NCBI RefSeq assembly: GCF_003568665.1
Contig: NZ_QXMH01000003.1
Span: 407,772 to 471,771, forward strand
Length of the DNA: 64,000 nucleotides
Reading direction: 5' to 3'
Origin: Chitinophaga alhagiae
GTDB lineage: Bacteria > Bacteroidota > Bacteroidia > Chitinophagales > Chitinophagaceae
Positions 17,758 to 26,028 of the stretch are shown here, piece by piece; the first letter of the stretch is position 1; every line of letters begins with the position of its first letter. Made by a program: the position numbers and the translations under genes. The notes below the pieces were generated by a model, which was not told the DNA's origin, did no database searches, and saw nothing but the letters and a program-made list of their open reading frames with translations.

Positions 17758-18204
17758 CTACCCCCAAGGGCTCCCCTGCTCTTCCCCCGTAACAATAAAA
17801 TTCCGCAAGTTGCCGTTCACCAGCATGCCCCACGCGTTCGAGCAGCTATCATAACACTCAAACGCAGGCACCAGGCCTATATGTGTAAAACGAACTTCCG
17901 TTTGGTGCCCCTTCTCCGCCATCTCGAAAATAATATCGGTGCCTTTCCATTCGCGCTTATCCTGCACAAAGGCCAGCTCGGCGTCCAGTACATGCCAAGC
18001 TACTTTTTGACCCGGAATGAAGGCCGTTATCTTTTGCCGGGAGTAATGCGCGCCGGGCACGCGGTATGTAAATTCGCCGCCGGCCGCGGCGGTGTCGCCT
18101 TCAATTTCGCCAGACCACCATCCGCGTACGTTGTTGATGGCATTGAAAACTTCCTGAGGGGTTTGGTCTACTAAAAAAGATGTGCTGAAATTGGCTGTGT
18201 TCAT
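17758..18204 (-). CDS. SRPBCC (START-like) domain protein
   Basis: 148 residues forming one helix-grip domain: FSTSFLVDQTPQEVFNAINNVRGWWSG at the start, beta strands (GEFTYRVPGAHYSRQKITAFIPGQKVAWHV), and a long C-terminal helix (CYDSCSNAWGMLVNGNLRNFI). This is the AHSA1/SRPBCC arrangement, which binds hydrophobic ligands; the ligand is not known. The C-terminal end at 17758 is Gly/Ser-rich. It stands alone on the minus strand next to the detached CRISPR repeat. Confidence 0.85.
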   Translation of the reverse strand: MNTANFSTSFLVDQTPQEVFNAINNVRGWWSGEIEGDTAAAGGEFTYRVPGAHYSRQKITAFIPGQKVAWHVLDAELAFVQDKREWKGTDIIFEMAEKGHQTEVRFTHIGLVPAFECYDSCSNAWGMLVNGNLRNFIVTGEEQGSPWG

Positions 18205-18316
18205 TTTCTTTAGCTTTAATTATTCCATGGCCATACCGGCCATAACAAAATTAAGGCCTAAAGGTGTCCTTCACAGGGGGCTAATTGGACTTTACCGCGG
18301 GCTGGTCCGGACAAAA

Positions 18317-19228
18317 CTATACCGCGGCCGTTTCCCATTTCTCTTTCAGCAACTGCTCCAGCCGCCTGATCTCTTCCTGGTACATGGTCTTTTTCCTGGT
18401 GCCGAAATAAAGTATGTTTTCCACCGGGGTCTTCCCTTCCCATACCAGTTTTATTTTCCCGGACGCAATCGCCTCGGCGCAAAGAAAGTCGGGCACTACT
18501 GAAAATCCCGCGCCATGGCTGAGGCACCGGATAATGGAGCTGATGTTCGGGACAATATAGTTGGGGCTGAAACCGGGATGTTCTCCAACGTGCTTCAGCC
18601 AGAAATTCTTCAGGTGCTCCATATCTGCGGCGGTGCTGTACCACATTTGCTGTTTTAATAGATTAGCCGCTTCCCTGATATCGTCTTGCCGCAGCAATGC
18701 TTCCAGCGCCGCGGTATCTGTTTGGCTGCCCGCTATCAGCACCAGCTTCTCTTTGGAGAACGGCTGATATTGCAAATTCTGCTGGCTGCCTTTCTGTGGC
18801 GTGATGATCAGGTCTAGCAAACCATTATCCAGGTCCTGCTGCATTTGCGGGTATTCGCCGAATTTGATAATGAGGTTAAACGGCAAACCGGCAATATGTT
18901 CTTCCAAAGTATACTGGAAAGTCTCGAAACACATCCCTACGCTGATCGTTGCCCGTTCATCTTGTGAACGTTTATGAAAATGCTGCTCTCCTGTTTCCAG
19001 TTTTTGCAAAGGCTCCAGTATGTAGTTGTATAATATCTTCCCTTTTTCCGTAGGTACCATTTTCCTGGCCGAGCGGTCAAATAGCCGGTAGCCTGTAAAT
19101 GCTTCCAGCGAGTTCAGGTGCAAACTCACCCCCGGTTGTGAAATAAACAGCTCCTGCGCGGCGGCAGACAGTGTGCCGGTTTCGTATATGGCCCTGAATG
19201 TACGGAGCCACTCCAGATTCCATGACAT
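18317..19228 (-). CDS. LysR family transcriptional regulator
   Basis: 303 residues from the start at 19228 (MSWNLEWLRTFRAIYE); the upstream in-frame Met would add a string of isoleucines and is unlikely. The winged HTH is at residues 1-60 (TLSAAAQELFISQPGVSLHLNSLE), followed by the LysR effector-binding domain with two Rossmann-like lobes. It is transcribed away from the MdaB-like gene at 19326 across a 97-bp AT-rich gap, the classical LysR arrangement, so it probably controls that gene and itself. The inducer is unknown; the partner suggests quinones or other electrophiles. Confidence 0.92.
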   Translation of the reverse strand: MSWNLEWLRTFRAIYETGTLSAAAQELFISQPGVSLHLNSLEAFTGYRLFDRSARKMVPTEKGKILYNYILEPLQKLETGEQHFHKRSQDERATISVGMCFETFQYTLEEHIAGLPFNLIIKFGEYPQMQQDLDNGLLDLIITPQKGSQQNLQYQPFSKEKLVLIAGSQTDTAALEALLRQDDIREAANLLKQQMWYSTAADMEHLKNFWLKHVGEHPGFSPNYIVPNISSIIRCLSHGAGFSVVPDFLCAEAIASGKIKLVWEGKTPVENILYFGTRKKTMYQEEIRRLEQLLKEKWETAAV

Positions 19229-19325
19229 AACTATAATTATTATGATACAAATGTACAATTTAAATTATTACAATAATATAAAAATCTGATAGAAATTTGC
19301 AGTATCAATAATTAAACTTATAGAA

Positions 19326-19964
19326 ATGAAAGTATTCATTATCAACGGAGGACAGGTTTTTGCGCATGCGGGCGGCAAGTTCAATGAGCTGTTAACGGGC
19401 TGGACAACCGGCTTCCTCGAAAGAAAAGGGTTTGAGTTCCGCGTTACGGATATTAACAACGATTTTGATGCGGAGGCTGAAGTGGAAAACTTCAAATGGG
19501 CGGACATGGTCATTTATCACACCCCTGTCTGGTGGTTCCAGGTGCCCAACCGCTTGAAAAAATATATAGATGAGGTGTTTACCGCCGGCCATCAGAATGG
19601 CATGTATGCCAGTGATGGAAGAAGCCGAAACAACCCGGCTGTCAATTACGGAACAGGTGGATTGATGCAGGGAAAAAAGTACATGGTCACTACCAGTTGG
19701 AACGCTCCTGCCACGGCCTTCACACTGCCGGGCGAATTTTTTGATCAAACCCCGGTGGACGATGGCATACTGTTCGGTTTTCATAAAATGAACCAGTTTG
19801 TGGGAATGGAAATGACAGCAGGGTACCATTTTCACGATCTCGAAAAGAACGGTACACCGGAGCGGATCGGGAACTATCACCGGGACTATATCGAACATTT
19901 AACGGAAGTATTGATTCCCGGCCGTTTGGTACCGGGCAAACTGCAGGGTGAGCAACAGCATTAG
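19326..19964 (+). CDS. mdaB: NAD(P)H quinone reductase, MdaB-like flavoprotein
   Basis: 212 residues with a flavodoxin-like fold: KVFIINGGQVFAHAGGKFNELL (phosphate-binding loop region), then DMVIYHTPVWWFQVPNRLKKYIDEVFT and the MTSS-like strand KYMVTTSWNAPATAF. Length and motifs match the MdaB (modulator of drug activity B)/NQO-like family, which reduces quinones by two electrons using FAD and NAD(P)H and protects against electrophiles. It is divergent from a LysR gene that probably regulates it. Confidence 0.85.
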   Translation: MKVFIINGGQVFAHAGGKFNELLTGWTTGFLERKGFEFRVTDINNDFDAEAEVENFKWADMVIYHTPVWWFQVPNRLKKYIDEVFTAGHQNGMYASDGRSRNNPAVNYGTGGLMQGKKYMVTTSWNAPATAFTLPGEFFDQTPVDDGILFGFHKMNQFVGMEMTAGYHFHDLEKNGTPERIGNYHRDYIEHLTEVLIPGRLVPGKLQGEQQH

Positions 19965-19983
19965 CTCCTATTTATTTGGCAAA

Positions 19984-20003
19984 ATGTAAAGTATACATTA
20001 CAT
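19984..20003. promoter_or_regulatory. 20-bp near-perfect palindrome before the membrane protein/XRE pair
   Basis: ATGTAAAGTATACATTACAT differs from its own reverse complement at a single pair of positions (7 and 14). It lies 23 bp before the start at 20027 and is the natural candidate for the operator of the small XRE regulator encoded second in this two-gene operon. Confidence 0.6.
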
Positions 20004-20026
20004 TTAGTAATGAAAACATTACACAT

Positions 20027-20437
20027 ATGAGCCAAAATCCTTTCCCATACGCCTACTGGGCCAAAATATTAGGGGTACTGCTGATCCTTGCCGGTATTTT
20101 CAGCTTTTTCCAGCAACACTATAAAAAGGGGGTCTATGATCTCAATGAATTGGCGGTAGGCCTCAGTTGGGGGCTTGTTTTTATTTTCTTCTCAAAAGAA
20201 AGAACGGACGATGAAATGGTCCGGAGCCTGAAGTTCAAAGCATTGGCGGTAGCCGTGATCGTCTCGTTCTCGCTGACCCATCTTTATAATTATGTTTTTC
20301 TCAACTGGCGCCTGGAGCGGGGGCATGACGTCATACTGTCTATCTCCGCCTACCAGTTCCTGGCCATAACGTTGTTGATCGCTACGGGCTACTTTTATTA
20401 CCTGAAACGCCAGATAACATTCAATGAAGGGCAATGA
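20027..20437 (+). CDS. Small integral membrane protein, DUF2178-like
   Basis: 136 residues from ATG 20027; an upstream in-frame ATG (19976) would run through the palindrome and is less likely. Four hydrophobic segments are visible (ILGVLLILAGIFSFF, ELAVGLSWGLVFIFF, ALAVAVIVSFSLTHLYNYVFL, FLAITLLIATGYFYYL). The gene overlaps the following XRE regulator by four bases. Membrane proteins of this size coupled to very small HTH proteins are common in bacteria and archaea; their role is mostly not established. Confidence 0.75.
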   Translation: MSQNPFPYAYWAKILGVLLILAGIFSFFQQHYKKGVYDLNELAVGLSWGLVFIFFSKERTDDEMVRSLKFKALAVAVIVSFSLTHLYNYVFLNWRLERGHDVILSISAYQFLAITLLIATGYFYYLKRQITFNEGQ

Positions 20438-20640
20438 AGAACTTTATAAAAGTGGAACGGGCAAGAAAAAACCTGACGCAGGCGGAACTGGCTGAAAAAG
20501 TGAAAGTGGCCCGGCAGACTATCATAGCCATTGAAGCGGGCAAATTTGTTCCCTCTACCATATTGGCCTTTAAAATTGCCCGGGTGCTGGATTGCAAGGC
20601 AGATGATCTCTTTACGCTGGAAGAAGAGGATTGGCGGTAG
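20434..20640 (+). CDS. Short XRE-type HTH regulator
   Basis: 68 residues, essentially one Xre/Cro HTH domain: RARKNLTQAELAEKVKVARQTIIAIEAGKFVPSTILAFKIARVLDC, ending with an acidic tail ADDLFTLEEEDW, as in the YgzD/YozG-type minimal regulators. It overlaps the membrane protein gene by four bases (ATGA). It probably represses its own operon through the palindrome at 19984-20003. Confidence 0.9.
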   Translation: MKNFIKVERARKNLTQAELAEKVKVARQTIIAIEAGKFVPSTILAFKIARVLDCKADDLFTLEEEDWR

Positions 20641-20931
20641 AACGGCCCCTGCCATACCGCAAACTCCCTGGACAATACCAGGAACACTATAGGGAACTAC
20701 TACGGTATGTGGACTTGCTCCGGAAATACCCCGTACCGCGTGTGAACATGCCGTAAACGGGTGTTGCATAACACTTTTTGAGTCGCCCAACTGTAAAAAC
20801 AGGAAAAAAGAAGAGAAAGAACGGCGTAACAAACACAAAAATGGGGTAACAACGCACAGGTTCCCGTCAACCCGGAAGATCGCAATTAAACTGACACTAA
20901 AAAAATACACGGCATACAAAAAACGTCATCC

Positions 20932-21735
20932 CTATTCCCGTTGATGAAAGTTAACCACCAGCCCCGGTACAAAAGGAATGGCTTCTTCCGTAACAGCTAC
21001 CGTGTATGGCCTCGGCACCCGTTCTTCCTGCCCCGGCATCACCGCCACCACGTCTGCCGCGGAGTACCTGCGGTTGTACAGCAGGTGCATCCGCCCGCTT
21101 TGCGCTATGCAGCACATCACCTCCAGCACCACGCAGTACAATGCGCCTTTCTCCGCCGGTATGGCCAGCGTAAGCGCCGCAGACGGCCGGCTGACATCTA
21201 TCAGCACCGGCTCCGAGGCCACGGCGGTGGCCGCCGTAAAGCCCGGCTGTACGCAGATGGCCACTGCTTTAATACTCAGGTGGGTGGCGAGCGGGTTGGC
21301 GGTGTATACCTCCATGGCGGGGAGATGTACTTCAATGTTCCCCTGGTAGTTACGCGAAACGGACGGCGTTACCGTCAGCACCCGGGAAAGGTCTGCATGC
21401 TGGTTCAGGGAAAAACCCTCCAGCCCGCGGAAGTGCCGGGGAACAAAACGTTTTTGCCGGTGCAGGTCATCTTCCCGCAACACGTTCAACAGCGCTTTGT
21501 TCAGGCGGTTGCCCATGGCACGTTCGCAACGGATGTCCAGCAGGCCGCCCACGGCATGCCGCATGGCGGCGCCCAGCGTGCTGGCTTTCCCGAAGTACCG
21601 GCTGCTGATCTTTGTGCGGGGGCTTTGCCGCACTTCAGCGGGCATGGAGCGCACGTAGTGTTGCTTCCCTACGCGGTAGCCTATCAGCTCTCCTACCCTG
21701 CCGGTAAATTTAATAAGCCCTGTTTGCTTGCCCAT
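20932..21735 (-). CDS. Protein of unknown function, DUF6266-like start
   Basis: 267 residues. The N-terminus MGKQTGLIKFTGRVGELIGYRVGK followed by HYVRSMPAEVRQSPRT resembles a group of Bacteroidota hypothetical proteins (DUF6266-like) that often occur as single genes. The rest is beta-rich with no enzyme motif and no signal peptide. An equally long plus-strand frame lies opposite (20941-21741), but its product is His/Arg-rich without family likeness. The minus strand is preferred for the recognisable N-terminus. Neighbours give no functional hint. Confidence 0.65.
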   Translation of the reverse strand: MGKQTGLIKFTGRVGELIGYRVGKQHYVRSMPAEVRQSPRTKISSRYFGKASTLGAAMRHAVGGLLDIRCERAMGNRLNKALLNVLREDDLHRQKRFVPRHFRGLEGFSLNQHADLSRVLTVTPSVSRNYQGNIEVHLPAMEVYTANPLATHLSIKAVAICVQPGFTAATAVASEPVLIDVSRPSAALTLAIPAEKGALYCVVLEVMCCIAQSGRMHLLYNRRYSAADVVAVMPGQEERVPRPYTVAVTEEAIPFVPGLVVNFHQRE

Positions 21736-21901
21736 AAGTAGATCGTTTTTACTAAAGTTATGGGAAACAGGGCACTACGGTTGTTAAGCGGATTTAAAAA
21801 TTACGAAAGGCGCTTCGGCCGCGGGTAGATAATATCTAAACGCAGATGCACTCCTCTTAAAAGTTCACGAAAGTGGCTTCGATTGACAGTATAATTTATC
21901 A

Positions 21902-21928
21902 AAAAAAGCCCCGCCATCAGGCGGGGCC
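21902..21928 (-). terminator. Terminator of the phytase operon
   Basis: On the minus strand GGCCCCGCC-TGAT-GGCGGGGC followed by seven T's, 56 bp past the stop of the phytase gene. Confidence 0.85.
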
Positions 21929-21983
21929 TCAATACGGGCGCGGCTTTCACAATAGTATATACACCATCATGCTACACAATCGC

Positions 21984-23024
21984 CTACTGCCTGATCTTCG
22001 CCTCAATATCGCTCCATGAGTAATAATGGAACACTTTCCCGTTGCTCATGGCTACCAGCATTCCTTTCGGGAACCTGCTGCCCAGCGGTACGGCGGTTAC
22101 CTCAGACCCGTCGCTTTCTATGGTAGACACCGGTACTTCGGCTACGAGCGTATGCTGGTGCGGGTTGCCGGCCGCACCCTCCCGCCGGTACACCATAAAA
22201 GTGTTGGCCTGCTGGTTAGACACCAGGATGTACCCGGTGCTGTCTGTAAGTGGATAAATAGAAATGCCTTCGTGATCAGACGCAAAACCGGTGGTGCCAA
22301 AAAGGGCCAGCTCCGGCGCGGCGGTATCATCAGGGTTAGCGTTGTATTTCCGGACGCCAACGGTTTCGTCTGAACAGTATACATAACCCAGCGCATGGTC
22401 TACCGCTATGGCCTCAATCTCCTTTTTGCCGCTGTATTGGCCAAATTTGCGCACCAGTGTGCCGGTTACCTGGCCCTGCCCGTTATCGTGCAGGCGGTAT
22501 TGCCAGAGGTAGTTGTTCACCGGGCCGTTTTTACGGCCGGCAATGGCAAATATGGCGGTATCCGCAGGGCGGGTGTAGAGCGCTATGCCCATGGGCGCGC
22601 GTTCTGTTTCGCCTTCAAATACCGGGATGCCGCCGTTGTCTACCGGCTCCAGGCCGGGCAGTTTGAACACCCGCAGCATGTTGGTTTCCCTTTCAGTGAC
22701 CACGGCCACGTCTACCCGCTGGCCGCCCAGCAGCAGGCCGCACGCAATGTCTACATTGTTGGGGCGTTGCAGGCGCTCCGTTTTACGTACTATTTTGCCG
22801 TTGAGGTCAAAAGCGTAGAGCGCGCCGTTGCTATCCTTGTCTGTGCCGATGATGAGGCTTTGCAGCGTATCTGCCGGGTTGATCCAGATGGCGGGATCGT
22901 CCGTATCATGTGTTACCTGTTCGGTGATCACCGCGGGCTCCAGGGCGCCGGGCGCTTTTGCGGGCTGCTGGCAGGCGCTGCACAACGCAGCCGCGGCCAG
23001 GCATATCATGTATTTTCCAGTCAT
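21984..23024 (-). CDS. Beta-propeller phytase, lipoprotein
   Basis: 346 residues. A lipoprotein signal (LAAAALCSAC, lipidated Cys near residue 18) places it at the membrane or cell surface. The calcium-dependent beta-propeller phytase pattern is clear: HDTDDPAIWINP, GTDKDSNGALYAFDLNGK, RPNNVDI, EIEAIAVDHALGYVYCSDE and SDHEGISIYPL. These enzymes remove phosphate from inositol hexakisphosphate. It starts two bases after the stop of a TonB-dependent receptor, so the pair is one operon that probably binds and digests phytate or related organic phosphate. Confidence 0.9.
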   Translation of the reverse strand: MTGKYMICLAAAALCSACQQPAKAPGALEPAVITEQVTHDTDDPAIWINPADTLQSLIIGTDKDSNGALYAFDLNGKIVRKTERLQRPNNVDIACGLLLGGQRVDVAVVTERETNMLRVFKLPGLEPVDNGGIPVFEGETERAPMGIALYTRPADTAIFAIAGRKNGPVNNYLWQYRLHDNGQGQVTGTLVRKFGQYSGKKEIEAIAVDHALGYVYCSDETVGVRKYNANPDDTAAPELALFGTTGFASDHEGISIYPLTDSTGYILVSNQQANTFMVYRREGAAGNPHQHTLVAEVPVSTIESDGSEVTAVPLGSRFPKGMLVAMSNGKVFHYYSWSDIEAKIRQ

Positions 23025-23026
23025 TG

Positions 23027-25840
23027 TTATAAGTCAAATTTAAATCCAAAATTGTAGCGGGGACGGTAAAACTCCGCCTGCATGGTACGGTCTGCAACGC
23101 CCTGGTAATAACGCAGCGGCTGGTTGGTGAGGTTGTTGGCCTCTCCGAACATGCGCAGCTGGCGGGTCAGTTTGAAAGATGCGTTGGCATCCAGGAAGAA
23201 CTGGCGGTCATAGTACCGGTCATCAAACGCGGAACCGCCCAGCTCATCCAGGTAAGCGGCGGCATAGTTGCCGGAAAGCCTGGCGGAGAAGCGTTTGTTT
23301 TCGTAAGAAAGCGATGCGTTGAACATGTGCGGCGCCGTACCGGGCAGGGTTACGCCGGTGCGTTTTTCGCCGTCGCCATTGTACACGCCTTCGGCGGATG
23401 ATTTGGTATAGGTGTAGTTCAGGTAAACGCCCAAACCTTTCAGGGCGCCGGGCAAAAAGTCCAGCTGGCGCTGAACGGCCACCTCAAAACCGTATACCTT
23501 CACCTGGTTGCCGTTGCGGGCCTGCTTGTACGTCCAGCTTTCACCTGCCGGTACGGGATTTTTTTCGCCGGGGTATTCGGCGGCGAATTTTTCCGTGGTG
23601 TACTGCTGGTCGTTGTACATGTAGATGAAATCGCGGATGTGCTTGTAGAACACGCCGCCGGAGAGGATGCCTACGGATTTGAAGTAATGTTCGGCCATGA
23701 AATCAAAATTCCATGCGTAAGCGGCCTTCAGGTGCGGGTTACCGGCTGCCAGCTCCTCATCGTCCGCAACACTGCTGATGAAAGGCGCAATGTCGTAATA
23801 GTTGGGGCGGGCAATAGCCGTGGTAGCGGCCAGGCGGAGGATGGTGTTAGGATTTACATCGTACTTGAAAGTAAGGCCCGGCAACACGTTCAGGTAACTG
23901 CTCTTTACACTGCGTTTACCGGTCAGCTCTTCTTCTTCCTCTACTATGTTCCCGTCATAGTCTATCTGCGTATTTTCCAGGCGCACACCGGCTATCATGG
24001 AAAAGCGCGAAGAGAAGTCCTGGTCCCAGCGGATGTACCCGGCGGTGATGGTTTCTTTGGCCGTGAAGTTGACGGCCAGGTACTCTGACGGATCTGCGTT
24101 CTGTTCAAACAGCGCGCTGTTGTTCAACGCCTGGCTGCCTAAAAACTGTTTGGATACGAAAGAGCCGGGGTTGTATTGTTCACCGGGCTGAAAGCCTTTT
24201 CCGTCTGCGGTGTACAGGGGAATGGCAGACAGGTTGCCGAAGGGCGTAACAGGCTCGTACGCAAAGAAATCATTGTTGCGCTTTTTGTCTTTCAGGCGAA
24301 GCCGGCTGCCCACGCGCAGGCGGCCTTTCTGGCCGGGCACCACGCTCAGCGGAAAGCGGAAGTTCAGCTTCAGGCCCAGTTCGTTTTCACGGGTATGATC
24401 GTGGTTTTCGGAGAGGGAGTTGAACGCAAGATCATCGTTGCTGCTGCCGGGCACGGTAGCAACGGGAAAGCGCGGGTTGGCCAGGTTGAGCGAAACGGGT
24501 ACGCCCTCCTGCTCAAATTCTATGTACCGTTCGTTAGGCCGGTCTTCACTGGCGGAAGAATAGCTGGCGGCCCAGTCCAGGTCTACCTTGCTGCCTATCA
24601 GGTGCTCTCCGCGCAGGGAGTAGTTCTGCACGCGCTGGTCTTCCAGCCGGCGGCTTTTATTGCGGCTGTTGTCTATGCCGCCCTTGGTCTCGCGGGATAT
24701 GGTGCCGGTGTAACCGGAGAGGTTGTCGTTACCGTCATATTCCGGTTCTATGTCCTTGATGCCAACACGGTAGCGGTTCTCCCGGTCGTCCCGCCAGTTG
24801 TACATGGCGTTGGCGTACAGGGTGTTTTTGGAATTGAGCTTATAGTCGAGCGCGGCGGAAAGGCTTCTGCGCACGCGCTGCACGTAGTATTTCCGTATTT
24901 CCAGCTCTTCGGTGAACACCCTGTCTTTATCATCCATTGCCCATACGGCTTCCACATCGTCAGAGCCGTAGTCGTTGTTGTTGTAAGATGCGCTCACCAC
25001 GGCGCCCAGCTTCTGCCCGAAGAAACGGTTGCCCAGCACCAGAGACCCGTTGTACAGCGGGCGGTTGCGGATGGGGTTAAAACCGCCGGAGAGCGTGGCG
25101 GACACGCGCGGGCCGTTGGGCGCGGCGCGGGTTACCAGGTTCACGGAACCGCCAATGGCGTCTGCGTCCATGTCTGGCGTGAGCGTTTTGTTCACTTCAA
25201 TGGTCTGCACCATGTCTGAAGGAATGAGGTCCATCTGTACCCGGCGGTTGTCTCCTTCCGCGGAAGGGATACGGTCTCCGTTCAGCGTTACGGCATTCAG
25301 CTCCGGCGCCAGCCCGCGGATGATGATGTTGCGGGCCTCGCCCTGGTCGTTCTGCATGGTGATGCCGGGTATGCGTTTAATGGCATCGCCAATGTTGGCA
25401 TCCGGGAAACGGCCTATCTGATCCGCGGATACAATGTTGGTTACGTTGGGATTGTTCTTTTGCTGGTTGAGCGCCTTGGCCTGGCCGCGCAGCCGGTCTC
25501 CCAGCACCTGCACTTCCCGGCCGCTGATGCCGCCGGCTTCCAGCCCAAAGTTGGCAACGGTATTGGCCCCGGCGTTTACGTCTACGTCGGTAGCGGCTTT
25601 TTCGTAACCGATGTAGGTCACTTCCAGCGTATACCTGCCCGCGGGCACGCCGAGAAATTCAAACCGGCCCTGCTGGTTGGACACGGTGTAGTGGTTGCCC
25701 GGCCGCAGGCGCAGCGTGGCGCCAGGGAGGGACAATTGCTGGTTTTTGTCTATCACCAGGCCGGTAACCAGGCCGGCGCCCTGCGCATAAGCGGCAATGC
25801 TTAAACAGGAAAAAACGAGAAAGGATAAAAGTGTTTTCAT
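23027..25840 (-). CDS. TonB-dependent receptor paired with phytase
   Basis: 937 residues from the start at 25840 (MKTLLSFLVFSCLSIAAYAQ signal peptide); the upstream in-frame start adds a non-signal segment and is rejected. Order: carboxypeptidase-like regulatory domain (about 20-105, GLVTGLVIDKNQQ...GYEKAATDV), plug domain (about 120-240, NVTNIVSADQIGRFPDANIGDAIKRIPGI, NIIIRGLAPELNAVTLNGDRIPS), then the 22-strand barrel ending in an aromatic strand RPRYNFGFKFDL. It is not of the SusC type and no SusD gene is adjacent. It is coupled to the phytase with a two-base gap, so the import of phytate or its products is likely. Confidence 0.92.
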   Translation of the reverse strand: MKTLLSFLVFSCLSIAAYAQGAGLVTGLVIDKNQQLSLPGATLRLRPGNHYTVSNQQGRFEFLGVPAGRYTLEVTYIGYEKAATDVDVNAGANTVANFGLEAGGISGREVQVLGDRLRGQAKALNQQKNNPNVTNIVSADQIGRFPDANIGDAIKRIPGITMQNDQGEARNIIIRGLAPELNAVTLNGDRIPSAEGDNRRVQMDLIPSDMVQTIEVNKTLTPDMDADAIGGSVNLVTRAAPNGPRVSATLSGGFNPIRNRPLYNGSLVLGNRFFGQKLGAVVSASYNNNDYGSDDVEAVWAMDDKDRVFTEELEIRKYYVQRVRRSLSAALDYKLNSKNTLYANAMYNWRDDRENRYRVGIKDIEPEYDGNDNLSGYTGTISRETKGGIDNSRNKSRRLEDQRVQNYSLRGEHLIGSKVDLDWAASYSSASEDRPNERYIEFEQEGVPVSLNLANPRFPVATVPGSSNDDLAFNSLSENHDHTRENELGLKLNFRFPLSVVPGQKGRLRVGSRLRLKDKKRNNDFFAYEPVTPFGNLSAIPLYTADGKGFQPGEQYNPGSFVSKQFLGSQALNNSALFEQNADPSEYLAVNFTAKETITAGYIRWDQDFSSRFSMIAGVRLENTQIDYDGNIVEEEEELTGKRSVKSSYLNVLPGLTFKYDVNPNTILRLAATTAIARPNYYDIAPFISSVADDEELAAGNPHLKAAYAWNFDFMAEHYFKSVGILSGGVFYKHIRDFIYMYNDQQYTTEKFAAEYPGEKNPVPAGESWTYKQARNGNQVKVYGFEVAVQRQLDFLPGALKGLGVYLNYTYTKSSAEGVYNGDGEKRTGVTLPGTAPHMFNASLSYENKRFSARLSGNYAAAYLDELGGSAFDDRYYDRQFFLDANASFKLTRQLRMFGEANNLTNQPLRYYQGVADRTMQAEFYRPRYNFGFKFDL

Positions 25841-26028
25841 GCGGTACGTCTTTTTTTCAGACGGCACAAAGTTGTGCCCCGGCAGGGCCGTTTGGCAAAC
25901 TTCCGGCGTGAACAAAAAGGCTACAGGCCTTTCCGGCAGCGTGAACAAAGGGGCAACAAACAGGTATTAACTTACTGGTTATCAGTTGTTGCATCCGTTA
26001 CAAAATGCCTGTTAAGAAAACGTTACCA

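Noticed and set aside
20941..21741. Plus-strand 266-codon frame opposite the DUF6266-like gene
   Set aside because: Its product is His/Arg/Gln-rich without a family likeness; the minus-strand product has a recognisable N-terminus. The choice is not fully certain.
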